Position numbers and translations under genes: made by a program. A stretch of 64,000 bases of DNA from Phallusia mammillata. Taxonomy: Eukaryota > Chordata > Ascidiacea > Phlebobranchia > Ascidiidae. The stretch covers positions 187,146-251,145 of the forward strand of contig QLIY01000072.1 of assembly GCA_003260075.1 (NCBI GenBank), given 5' to 3'. The notes beneath the pieces were generated by a model. It saw only the letters and a list, made by a program, of their open reading frames with translations. It had not been told where the DNA came from and did not search any database. This document shows positions 36,799 to 48,800 of this stretch, one piece after another. The first letter of the stretch is position 1. The number at the start of each line of letters is the position of its first letter.

Positions 36799-39273
36799 TT
36801 ACGCTCCAATAGGGCGGTTTTCAAACAGTGAAGTTGATTCCCACCTTCTTGGAATACCAATCCTGTTTGCATTAACTGTTTCTCGGGCCCAGGTACTTCC
36901 ATATCGAAACTTTTGACCTGAAAATAACAACGCTATCATGGTTAAACATGGTAATTCATTTACAAGGTGGTATGGTTTGGCAATCGTGTTATTTAAGAAT
37001 CTGATCTAACAATAGTTGTAACAAACGATGTTTTAAACGGAAAGGTAGCAATTGGCAGAAGAAGGCAATTATTGGTATTGGCAATTTAGCAATTGGTTGT
37101 TTTAACTGACAGGTTGGCTGGAAAAAGGGCTACCCCAAACTTATTGCATTGACCATCGTTTAGTGTCATGGGAACGTTGCAATGTGTTGTTTTCGTTTCA
37201 AAGCCTCGGTAGAATACCTGGAACATATCCGGAGTAGTTTGGAATAAGTCCTTTCTCCGCGTGAAATATCCGTTGTGCCGGTAAACGTTCTCGAAAGACC
37301 TGCTGACGATATCGGTCCAAATCTTCCTTGTCATGCCACACACCCTGACTAGGATCAGGAGTGAACCAGCGATACATGTCACGACACCATGGTGTCAATT
37401 GTCGAAAGTTGAGCGTGATCAACTGTGAAGAAAAACAAACAACTCGGATAAGATATTGAACACGTCTTTAAAATAGGCGATGTATTACAACAGTAACAAA
37501 GGGAAGGGCCAAATTGTTCATGCTAAGTGGTGCTATAGCCAAATTTCTGCAAGCATGTGGAAATTAAAGTCCGCGAACGTAAACGAGAAAAAAGTTGCTG
37601 ATCTTTGATGCTAACAATAGTTTTTTGTCTGAGCAAAGAAATTAGAAAAGTTTTGCCATCAAAAGTTTGAGGAAATGCTACAAACAACCACAGACCAAAA
37701 CAGGCATAGAGATGCATGGTTATGTCATTATAGGTATGAAGATTCAAAACAAAAAGGTACAATATTTTTTCTGTTAGGAGACAGGTGTATAACGCGGCAA
37801 TTAAGCTGCTTGAGTTTTCAATGCCTTATTGTCACAATGCTTCAAGCAAAATATTCACGAATAAAGGTGTAAATGCATTTTTAAGCACTGACTGACCTTT
37901 TTATGTTTGTTGATTGGTGGCATTGTTTTGTAGCCCGGTGGGGCAGTCTTGGCTCTTGGGGACCTCGGAGAGGATTCTTGAGATGAGGTGTTGGACCCCC
38001 GCGGACTCTCGCGTTGAAATCCTGTATTCGGTCGAGTAGTCAAGTTGAGGTTCCCCATGAGGGGGTAGTCATATCTACAACAAACATACCCTTCTGAAAA
38101 TTTACAGTGGACTTTCGCCGTTCGACAGCGAGGCAAAGCTTTGACGCAATGTTGACAGAGTTTTTAGTATTTCAGCTAAACATAAGTTACATTGCAAGAG
38201 TATCCAATAGTTTATAATCCTTTAAGACAACTTTGGTGTGGTTCAAACCAGGGATTGTGGCAATAAATGCTGACAATTTAATCCGTACTCCAACATCCCA
38301 TTGTCCAGCTTGTCGAAGAGCTCGCACCGCGTAGGGTTAACAGCCCGTTTGTAATAAACGTCTTAGGCAACAATCAACGCCAGTCTAAAGCAAACGTACC
38401 AAGTGGCCCCGAAGTGCTGTTAAGGATTAACTAGCCAACTTAAACAACCCTTTGCGGCGCATAGTCAGGTTTTATATTGAAACGAATTATAAAAAAGATA
38501 CTGATATGAACAGCATTCCTAATTTAGTGGCTAGATGGCGACATTACATATATATATTAAACCTAATAGTTTTAGTTGACTAAAACACCCCCCCCCCAAA
38601 AAACAAACAAACAAACAAACAAACAATTTGACAGTAATGCAAAAATAATGTGTATTTAATTATCATTGCACATTGAAACAAAAGTCCGGTCATAGTATAG
38701 GAGGTAATACAACTGACCATAAACTACCTACATATGCAACCTTAAACTAATCTATTTTCATACACGAGGTAAACGATACAAAACAATAAGTNAAAAAAAA
38801 AAAAAAAAAAAACAAACAAACAAACAATTTGACAGTAATGCAAAAATAATGTGTATTTAATTATCATTGCACATTGAAACAAAAGTCCGGTCATAGTATA
38901 GGAGGTAATACAACTGACCATAAACTACCTACATATGCAACCTTAAACTAATCTATTTTCATACACGAGGTAAACGATACAAAACAATAAGTTTCCAATC
39001 GTTTTATTGCTAACAACAGGATATACTCCATGTCTGGTTAAAGTGTTAATTAAATTATACAACTTTCTATTTTGTTGAATAGACGAGGTTTTCACTAATT
39101 ATGCCACAACATAAATACAAATTATTAAGACGTAAAGGCTTGACACGATTATTTTGATAGGTGCAAACATAATAATTAACTGACTTTCCGTCCTTGCTTT
39201 TGTAGAGCGGACTTGTAGTGACGTGAATGCTTTGCGATCCATAAGGATGTCCGGGCGTGTTGTAGTTTGGCAT
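36799..39273 (-). CDS. Candidate ciliary/sperm microtubule-inner protein, four exons, 196 aa
   Basis: Exons are 39273-39185, 38074-37897, 37422-37218 and 36917-36799, with matching phases and TAA at 36,799. The protein starts MPNYNTPGHPYGSQ, passes through a Ser/Pro-rich linker (SQESSPRSPRAKTAPPGYK), then an aromatic-rich block with PWCRDMYRWF and DKEDLDRYRQQVF. It ends with GLIPNYSGYVPG, KFRYGSTWARET and GIPRRW. The pattern PxYxGYVP followed by FRYGxTW resembles short proteins that line doublet microtubules (FAM166/CIMIP2 and SPMIP families), where such turns bind tubulin; I cannot name the exact family. No signal or membrane segment is present. Intron 1 contains an assembly-suspect duplication with an N. 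Confidence 0.68.
38588..38992. repeat. Direct duplication of about 190 bp with poly-C start, (CAAA)n and an N at the junction
   Basis: Ten C (38,588-38,597) are followed by a (CAAA)n run and a roughly 180-bp unit ending AAACAATAAGT. A single N at 38,792 and a run of A follow, then the same unit again to about 38,992, virtually identical. The only ambiguous base in the window sits exactly at the repeat junction, which points to a sequence join rather than biology. Confidence 0.88.
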
Positions 39274-42200
39274 GACGATTTATACCCACATAAAAAAACT
39301 AACCTGAAACAGCAACAATAACTGAATTTAACATGTTTAACGGCAGCCCAAATCTTGTCAAACTTGTTTTGGTACATTTGCTAGCATCTCGCAACTGAAC
39401 ATATCACTATGCGGAACAGAAAAGAATCAACATGGTACCTGACAGCTTGCTAAATGGTGAATGCGTGTTGACAAAACAGCAGCTGAAAGCAAACGACTTA
39501 CAAAGAACTGTAAGAACGCTTTGTCAGAGCGGGATCAGTGAAACAAGAGAAAGTTCCGACGACACACAAGCGACGTTTTTCAGGCGGTTCACGGTCGGTT
39601 AACGTGACGGCGGACAAGCCAGATTTGTGTGTATACACGGGACCAAAGCAGTTGCCACAAATAATAAGAGGTAATTTCGCGTATTGAGACAAGCAACCCG
39701 ATGTGTTGTTTCGGCATGAAAAAAGCATGTCAAGGCATATGTTCGAACGCAAACGCTGCTCGTGTGGCAGCATTGTCCTGCCGGTATTCACAGCTTCGGT
39801 TACCTGGGTGACGACTAGATCCAGCCCTTGTAAGCGGTTTCAGGTGTCACACTCCATAGCGCCTCTAGTGAAAGGTATTGCGTGACTGGTCCATTGAGCG
39901 AAACTCGTACGGAAAACAATAAGGTTGTGAATGATACCCTTGCTGTTTGGCGGCAAAGGTCGATTAACAAGCCCGGTTTTCAGGAGTTTGTTAAGGATGC
40001 TTATACTGGAAGACAGGCGTAAAAATAGCTGTTTGACTTGCAACGACTTATAATCTGATTGGAGTGTCAACTGCGATGATCTTTGATTAATTTGAGGTCG
40101 ACATTTTTAACCCACAACTCAACAAGCGAAACAGGATATCTTTGCGTGGATTTACGTCCACTGATTTTAACCGACTTTCCCAATGATTTCGTACGCTCAA
40201 AACTCCCTTTGCAACTTACTGAAATGAGTAATTCACAAACGGTGTTTGCCACGTGATTTAAATTTCGTAAATGTCGTATTATTATGGTTATGATGGAAAT
40301 CCACAGTATGGGAAAATAACAATCAACTCGGGGCCCAAGTGATTTATTTGTTTAAATACAAGGTACACACGGACGAGACACTCAAAAAACGCAAATAGGA
40401 AAGATCATGAAAACTGTGTTGTTATAACGGACACACGGCTTCAGTACATTCTGAAAAAAGTGATAACACAAAAAGATGGGCACAAGGTCTAAAACGCAAA
40501 CGAAAGTAGCACCAGATCCAAGACAAACTGTACTGTTTCCATACTTTGTTACGAATGGCCATATATGAACAACAAACATGGTTGATAATACTTAGTGGTG
40601 CTTTTATCAAACGACAAATTTTAAGCAAATACTACAGTGCGGGTGTATGAAAACGGCGTAACCTCAGTGTTTACTGGCATTTCGGAACGCCTGCAACTGC
40701 GACAAATAAACTGATTCTGCGCGACTTTATGAATGGATAGACACGATTCTCTTGATAAAAAATGCGGCATGTCGTCAAACAGTACCTAACAAGCGGCGGA
40801 AAAATGTTCACACTATGTACACTGTACAGAGGTGGCGGTACGTCGGGTGAGCGCTGTGTGCGACGTCGTCCCACTTAAATAACAAATGTTGCAACGGGAC
40901 AAGACATCACAGTGACCGTACTGCGCACGTGTGGGAAACGTTGAGTGTGTGTAGAAGTTGTAATCTTACTGCCCCTGCTGAATACAGTGGTCGACAGAAC
41001 TTGCTGAGTCACCCGGCGGTAAAGGTTGACATTTGAAAGCGGGGCGAACAGTTTTCGCAGTGTCATGGCTCGACGTGCAGTACAAAAACACAGAACTCGG
41101 ATTGGAAGTTTTTGTGGCGTAAAATCAGATTTGTTAAATCGTTTTATTGGCTTGTTTAGTTCGCAATTTTAAAGGTAAGCTCAAAGTTAGTTCACCAACA
41201 GACTGTCAAAGCCTGTGAGGGGACAAATGACGCAACTAGTCGAGACAACGGTTTGTTACAGACATTTTATCACACACAGCAGTCACGTGACAAACAAAGC
41301 TTAAGAGCCAGCGACGTAGGCAAGTTCAACACAAAGAAAGCACCAGAACTTACAAAAAACACAAGCGCAAAATAAGACGTACATCGCGACCTAGCGATAT
41401 CCAAGTGGCTGATTGGGAATAGCAGCTGCCGATCTTCCTCCAGTGAGTAAACCGTCGTATGCTTTTGATATGACTTACAGATGCCGCTAAAAACATGCGG
41501 GGTTTATATATCTATGTTTTCACGTTTATGTTGTGGTGTGAGTTTGACTATATCTGCACGAGGCAAATACAACACCAGCGAAAGGACACGGTCAGTTTTG
41601 ATGACTTTCTGTCCGGCGTTTCAAACAGACGCCATAAAACCAAAGTCGGCGCTAGATGGCGCACCGTTCCCGTCTCCGTCCTTTGCTTCGAAGCGTTTTG
41701 CTTCCTGTTGCATGCTTTCTTTAATCTTCAAGATGGCGGCCGACTCGTTGTGATCCTGTGCGCGCGTCAGTTGGATGAAGCGGTTAATTGAAAGCAAGTC
41801 AGCAGGGTCGAACGAGCGATGATTAGCGGCGGTTATTTTGAAAATACCCGGTAGCCACCCGAAGACGAATTTTGTCACGCCCAATGCGGCGACATGGAGC
41901 ATCAGCAAAGGCAAGACGACAGGCAGGCAGACAGTCGCACAACGAAAAGATATGCAAAAACAACAACAAACAGAGTCGGGTTAGGTTTTGAAAGGACGGT
42001 TAGTGTTATTAGTACCAAAGTATCAAACAGCCTAGTACGAATTTAAACGATATAATATGTATGTAGGTCTTTGGTTCATTTTTTTATTTGACGTGCCATG
42101 GAGTTCCATATGTTAAAAGTGGCTTATGAAGGAGAACCATGCATTTCAGTCTCTTTTAAATGCCATAAATAGCTCCGCGATCGTCAACGAATGCTGTCGC

Positions 42201-42873
42201 GCGGTTAAGTTGACTGAACATGCGTTTACGCACACTTATGTAGAGCAGGCAAACGCAGCAAGCAGGGTTAGCAAGAGACGGAAAGTTGAGGCTATTTTCT
42301 CACTGGTGATTAGACCACTCTTACCAGTTGACTTGGAAATTTATTTCAACGACAAAAATGGGACTTAACAACATCATAGGCGAGAATTCGTTATGATACA
42401 AACAATATTTTGGTATGTACATCAGCGAATAAATAGTAAAATAGGGATACAGTAAGTAGTACCAGTAAATTACTCTAATCTCTGAACGTCACGTGTGCTT
42501 AAGCCTTGTTTAGCTTAAATCCTTCACATTGTTAAGTTATGTTGTGTTATTTTGACTTACGAAGAATTAGAAAAAGATAAACAGCACTAGCCAACAAGCA
42601 GAAATAATCCTCACGATTTAAACATGTCAACGATTTCAGTATGTACAAGTACCATAATCAAAACTAGCACGTTGGTAGGTTTGGCCAGTTACCCGAACAC
42701 CTTTGTCCCATTTGAGCATTTTCTGGTCACCTCTCGGGTGGGTATAGGTACAGTATAATCGATCTTATGTACTAATCGAAGACTACGTCATCACATAGTG
42801 ACGTCAAATTATCGCACGCACGAGGCATAATTCACTGGGATCAAAACGAACCCATGGGCGGATTGTTACTCAC
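39274..42873. other. Region between the 196-aa gene and the last SSBP exon found
   Basis: This 3.6-kb stretch should contain the SSBP terminal exon and 3' UTR and the promoter of the 196-aa gene, but I could not identify a terminal SSBP exon. It holds a candidate minus-strand ORF at 41,621-41,902 and otherwise only short chance ORFs. Confidence 0.45.
41621..41902 (-). CDS. Unrecognised 93-aa ORF, candidate only
   Basis: From the ATG at 41,902 the frame reads MLHVAALGVTKFVFGWLPG, then a polar helical stretch (HNESAAILKIKESMQQEAKR) and ends ADFGFMASV. The hydrophobic start followed by charged helix looks protein-like. An internal CAACAG before GAAGC could be a splice acceptor, so part of it might be a terminal exon. 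I recognise no family. It could be chance. Confidence 0.22.
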   Translation of the reverse strand: MLHVAALGVTKFVFGWLPGIFKITAANHRSFDPADLLSINRFIQLTRAQDHNESAAILKIKESMQQEAKRFEAKDGDGNGAPSSADFGFMASV

Positions 42874-45800
42874 GTTCTCATTAAAACTTGACACCATAAA
42901 CGAGCCGTCATCGCCCTCTTGTGGCGTGTGTGGTGTTCCACCTGGTCCACCAGGTGGCCCCATTTGCGGCGGAGCACCAGGGACGCTCATGTTGTTCATA
43001 GGCATGTTGTTACTGGGCGAGCTCTGTGTAAAGAACCAATGGTTACTGAATGCACAAACTTCATTTAGCTTCTAAACCACACTGTTCGTTGGTTGTAACT
43101 TTAGCTTGGAAGTATCAGTTTGGAAAATGTAATTGCAAAAAAGCATTGTATATTATAGTCTTATCGGAAAGTTGTGTGTTCAATGTTAAGGTATTCAAAC
43201 CTTGGGCATTCCTTCCATCATGGACGAGTCTGGTCCGGATCCGTTCATTCCATTCAAGGGTTGGGCCATGTTGGGAGTTGACACCGATAATGGTGGACCG
43301 CCTGACATGGGGATAGAGGTCGGTGGAAGAGATCCGTCCTGGCCGACAGGATACTACAAAGAAAACGATTGCTAAAATACTCGAAACGTGCCTGTCAAAT
43401 GATTACATAGTGGCGAGATTTTCTTCCGTGCAAGCGCAGCTATACTTTACTCTACAAAAGCAATTGTGGAATTCGCAGCGAGAAAAGAGTTTTTTGGTTA
43501 TCTCAACCGGTTTGGATAAGGATTGACCTAGTTAAAAGGTAAGTGTGTGCAATCGCTAAAAAATATAAACACATACCGCGGAGGACATTTGCGGGTGAGG
43601 AATCGGTTTTCCCATAAAATCTGGGTTCATTTGATCTGAAAAACAACAAAAGGTTCAAGTATAACTACCAAAAAACTAGAACGAATTACCGTAATTAACC
43701 GAAAGTGATTATTTCAAATACAAGTAGAAGTAATACTGTGTTGTAAGTCATGCAATTCGGCAGTTTGCAAAGACAATTAATAAGCTACTTGTTTGACAAT
43801 GGCAGTGCCAATCAAATGAGTACAACAAGGATTCGCGCGATCAATGAAAAATTCGTAGCAGCATGCTTGTGTTACAGTCAGTCAGTTACTAAGCAACGGT
43901 CATGCACACTGTGTACACATATGTCTCAAGTGCTGCCAGTGAACAGATTTTGCGACAACCACTACGCGGGCTAGGTTATTTTTTTGTGCGGTGCAGCCGA
44001 CAGTAAGTATACTGCATCACCTGGGTTCTTGGGGTCATGGACCGGGGGAAATCGGCTCGGATGGGGGCCGGGGTGCATACCCGGTCGGGGGCCTGTGGTG
44101 GGGCACAAGAAGTTAAGTTTGGACTACGGGCGGAAACGGCTTAGATGACATGCAAAACTTAAACTTCGTCCTGACTTTACTGGAAAACTGTTACTATTCA
44201 TTAAAACATTAAAAGCCGAAAAACGGGTTAGCTGTGTAAGGCTACACACACACACACACACACACACAATATTCTCTATGAAAACAAGCACACAATCCCT
44301 ATGAACGTGACTGCAAATGCACGTGCTGGAGTGTATTTGGCAGCGGGCAGTGTGATGTGGCTGATGTTGAACAACGTACGCGTACACTTTACATGTATGT
44401 AGTGATAGAAAGCACGAGGATAATATGACATTCGTTTTGTGATGATTTAACTGTATTATGTGGATAAACGCAGTCAACTTTACCTTGTGGACTTCTCATT
44501 ATAGGGTTACCGGGAGGTCCTCCAGTGGGCGGGCCCTGCGACAGAAATTAATGTGTGAAACAAAACAAAACATATTCGATGTAGGAAGATTTATTGTTGT
44601 TTTTGTCTGGCTAAAATGTTTTTGGATATATTAGGTTCACTTACGACGGGTCCAGACGGGTTGGGCCATCTTCCATGCCTGTAATGCAACGAAAAAGTTA
44701 ACCACTATATGTTCGACTCAAAGCAAACCCGACATGAATTCTTACATGGACATTGGAATCCCGCTGTGCCCTGGCATCGTACTCGGAGGCATTCGCATCG
44801 GAAAAGGCTGAAACATATTTTGTATTTGTACTCATGGAAAATCTAACACACTTTGGCAGGTGATGAATAACACAAATACCTGTTGGAACTGGTCTGGTCC
44901 ACCCCAGGATGGGTTCATGGCGCCAGGGGGCATCCCCCGGGGATGTACCATTCTTGACATCGACATCATTTGGCTTCCTGCAAAAAATGTAAAGAATCGT
45001 TACACATGGCTGCTGGTTGCAGTTTACAATACATATTTAATTAATAAACTTACATTTCAACAAAGACATTTAAAAAGCAGAATATTCAGGGTGATTTTTC
45101 TCTCACAACGCTTCTCTGACATGAAAGCTGCCAAACTCATAAAAGTCTCACAGGCGGCGCAGTACGTAGTGGCCGCCTAATAGCATTATGTAGCAAGGCT
45201 TTAGCACGCTTGGTCGCCCGGTGGACGGTATAAGTGGCGGAAAATGGCGAAATAATTTAATTTGCGCAACTCATTAATGCGCAGAGGTGCGTTGTGGGCC
45301 ACACTGAAGCAAACCGACAATCGTGAAGCCACAGGCCTAACTTACTGAGATTGGCCCACAAGAACTTATTTCCTTGTTGCAAATTGCCTTGTGGTTGTGT
45401 CAATAATACGTTAGATATGTTCAAAATTGCCACTTGTACTAGCTTAAACTTAATTGCCAGTTTCTACGACAAGCGCTTTTCAAGCCTTGGTTTCTGTACA
45501 TGCTGAAAATTTTTATGCTGGTGTAGACCGAAAACTATTAGCGTCATATGCAGGGTTATTATCAGTGAGTAAGCAACGTTAAATCGCAATGGGATTATAA
45601 CTAAACCCATAGCGACTTATTATTACCAGTAAAAAGTCTTAAAACGTCTGAAATGGCCAATAAAAGCACAAGTCAGCAAGATTACATTGGGTTTTAAGCT
45701 TCGAAAACGATTAGAACGTGCGCAATTCAGGGCAATATTTCCCTAGGGGTTCGCCGCAAAGTTTGAATAGCGATTCTTAAATTCCAAGCAGACCCACGAA

Positions 45801-48800
45801 CTTCGGCCATAGTGATTTAGGCGCCAGAACTACCTCGCATTAGCGCCAGTGTTTGTTAAGCGATAAAACGTGAACGTGACGAAGGACAATAAAAGCGTTT
45901 CGCGGATGCTTTGTGCCTTGACATCCAAATGCATTAACTGAATGGATGTGGTATCCAAGCTGGATTGGGAGAAGGTATTGCCTTGTGAGAAAGTCAATCG
46001 TGTAGGAAACTGACGGCAGACAGTTATGTGTAAAACATTTAGTACGAGAATACGTTATCTGTGAGCCGACTACAACATACAGCGTTCTACACGGTCCCTT
46101 CTGATATTCTGATGTAAGCATCGTTATTACACGAACTTCGAACGCAAGCGGTGGTCAAGTCGGCACCACAGTTATAAGCTGATTTCTTTACTTTAGCCGT
46201 ATGTTCGTGACAGGTACGGCGCAGGTAGGCTACTGGTACGCAGTATAGTGGGCCGGGAATTTGAACTATAAATGATCGTAAATTAGGCCTGGGCTTAGGT
46301 GCGATAAGAGCTCTGTCAGCCGAATTATTGCGTTTTAGTGCTGCGACAAATGAAATATTCATGACTGTTTTCGATCTAATGAAAGATTTCATTTCTTCGT
46401 CGACGGCCAACAGCGGGGCAGAATTGGAGGTCACATGAATATGCAATGTTATTTACCCGCACCTCAATGTGGAGCACGTCAGAATTGCGCCAAATGGCGA
46501 CAGGTGGCAGCAAAACATCTTCGTCTGTTAAAGGCGAGAAAAGACGAAAAAGGCGACCATCGCGAGTAAAAACATTGAGTGAGCGTTCAGGCGCCACAAG
46601 CCTAGGGCCCGAGTCTGCGGGAGGCACGTAAAAAGCAACGCAGTTTGCGGGAATAAAGTGTTAGAAATCCCGCAGGAAAGTAATTGATTTTGAAAGACAT
46701 CAAAACAGATTTGATAAACTAGTACTCAAGAGAAGAGCATACATTGAACGGACAAAGAAAGCAACGATTTGGATGCCTTTCAGACTGAAAAAGTAAGTTT
46801 TTTTACTATTTGTTTTGCTGTTGTACAAGTAGTCGTTTTATCTTACTCTAATTCGTGCTTAACACACCAAGCGCTTTTGTCGCGTTCTGATTCAAATCGC
46901 CCTGAAAACACATCAATGCGGAACTATGTCCTGTGAGGAAATTAAAAGGCAACTACGCGGACCGTGCGTTAGATGATTGTTTGTCTTCCGTGCTAGCATC
47001 AGTGGGATCGTCGGTTTTCATTTCGCGCGAGGGGAAGTGAATTTATTAAGGTTGCCCACCGCACACAATGCGCAAGGGCTTGGGCGCGTGTGGATCAACG
47101 AAGGAGTGCCAGGTATTACATAGTTCCGTTGTCATATTCTCCTAAAATGAGTCACAAATTGGGCTTTTATAATCCGTACAGTTGTGACATTTACTAAGGG
47201 AAAGTACGCTGTAGAATAGGTATACGTATTTCAACATGTAATACAGAACCAATTTTGCTGGCCTGACAAACTTTAGTGCTTCAGGAAAAACAAACTTCAA
47301 GAAGCTGCTTCGCAAAACACGGGTCATAGGGAAAGATAGGGGAAGAGCCGCTGTTGTACGAAGTATTCAAGTTTGCAGGCTTAGTGCGATTTAGCCGCGA
47401 CCGCTGAGCGTTGTTTCGGTAGGATTTCGTGCTTCCCTGCGTTTTTTACGCTCACCTTGCTTTGGCCACTTGACTGACGCGCCAGGCGAATAATAAAGAC
47501 CAGCACCCGAAGCTGCTATCGGCTGTGTGCAGGCAATTATCTCGTAAAGCTATTTGTTTATTTAGTAAACGGAGAGCGCCTCTCAGCGCGTTAACGCAGC
47601 GAAACGGATAAGCGGCAAGTTTTGGGCCTTGTAGCTCAAAGCCTGGCAACACACGCACAATAAACCGAGGTTTTGATGACAAGATGATGTTTATCGGGCC
47701 TTTGGGTGAAGCTCAGAAACGACATGTTAATGCTGGATTTACGGGCGTTGGACGCGATACGTTGGTAGTCTTTACCGTCGTTACGATCACATAAAGCACG
47801 TATTGAAGTGCTTGCCCTCCAGAATGGATCGCACGCGGGCAAGTCGTCAAATACGACGGTGTCGTCTCGGCGGACGAAAAACGCACATAATTAATGTTGT
47901 CGTTTCAACGTCCAGGTTCGCCCTTTCATGCCAGCGAATTCAGTGTTTTTAATGACATTGCAAAGAGGAAACGCCATTGAAACTTTATGAGACCCGTTTA
48001 AAACACATCTAATTAAATTCATTCGGCATTATTATTGACTTTCCATACTCCAGTTTACCATTAAACACACGGGAACATTACCGTTGAATAAAAGTATTTG
48101 CGTTGTTGGGTAAACACAATTAACCCCGTTTGATGCATGACATTAACTGAATCATACGCGGGCATCAACATTCGTGTCGTTTAAAGTCGTCGTTATAATG
48201 GGGCGAGCTGGCACGGAGGGCAAACACTTTTAATGCGATTCCGCCGCTAATTTGTCGCTTTGTTGGCAGTCCGACTAAAGTTTGTCGTTCCCGAGTGGGA
48301 CTAACGATAAGCAGGCAGCGATGGTAGCGATAGTACGCGACAGCAATGATGATTAATCGGCTTATCGGAACGTTGGGCGGGCGCACAGCTAATTGACAGA
48401 ATGTTCCCAGACCAATCCGGACAAGGCCATTAACAAACCACATTTGCAACGTTGTTGCAGTAGGTCAGTCTGTAATTTTTTCCTCTTAAATGCTTTGAAG
48501 CGTTAAAGTTATCTGATAGGAGCAATAACACCCACCGTCACTTGGCCAATTTACAACAGATTTTTAAAACAAGGAGAGGGGAGAAATCTTAATTGTAACC
48601 GATAGTTTGTTTTTACCTACAAACTAGTTTTGTTATACATTTTTCCTAGTAATTCAAGCAAGTCTCCCTCTACCAACAGTTCGCAAACTGACTACGAACC
48701 AATGCTTAAAATATCGGTTATCCATCGTTTTAAAGCGTGAAGATTTATTTCGCTTACGATGGAGCAACGGTATTCCCTTTCCTTCGTTTATTGACTTGTG

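Noticed and set aside
41621-41914. ORF ending FGFMASV as the missing SSBP terminal exon
   Set aside because: Only the final two residues resemble the family end, and no good acceptor gives the right phase with a family-like sequence. Kept only as a weak independent ORF from its true ATG at 41,902.
42350-42395. Minus-strand reading NEFSPMMLLS resembling the SSBP tail
   Set aside because: No AG acceptor precedes it and the frame continues without a stop where expected.
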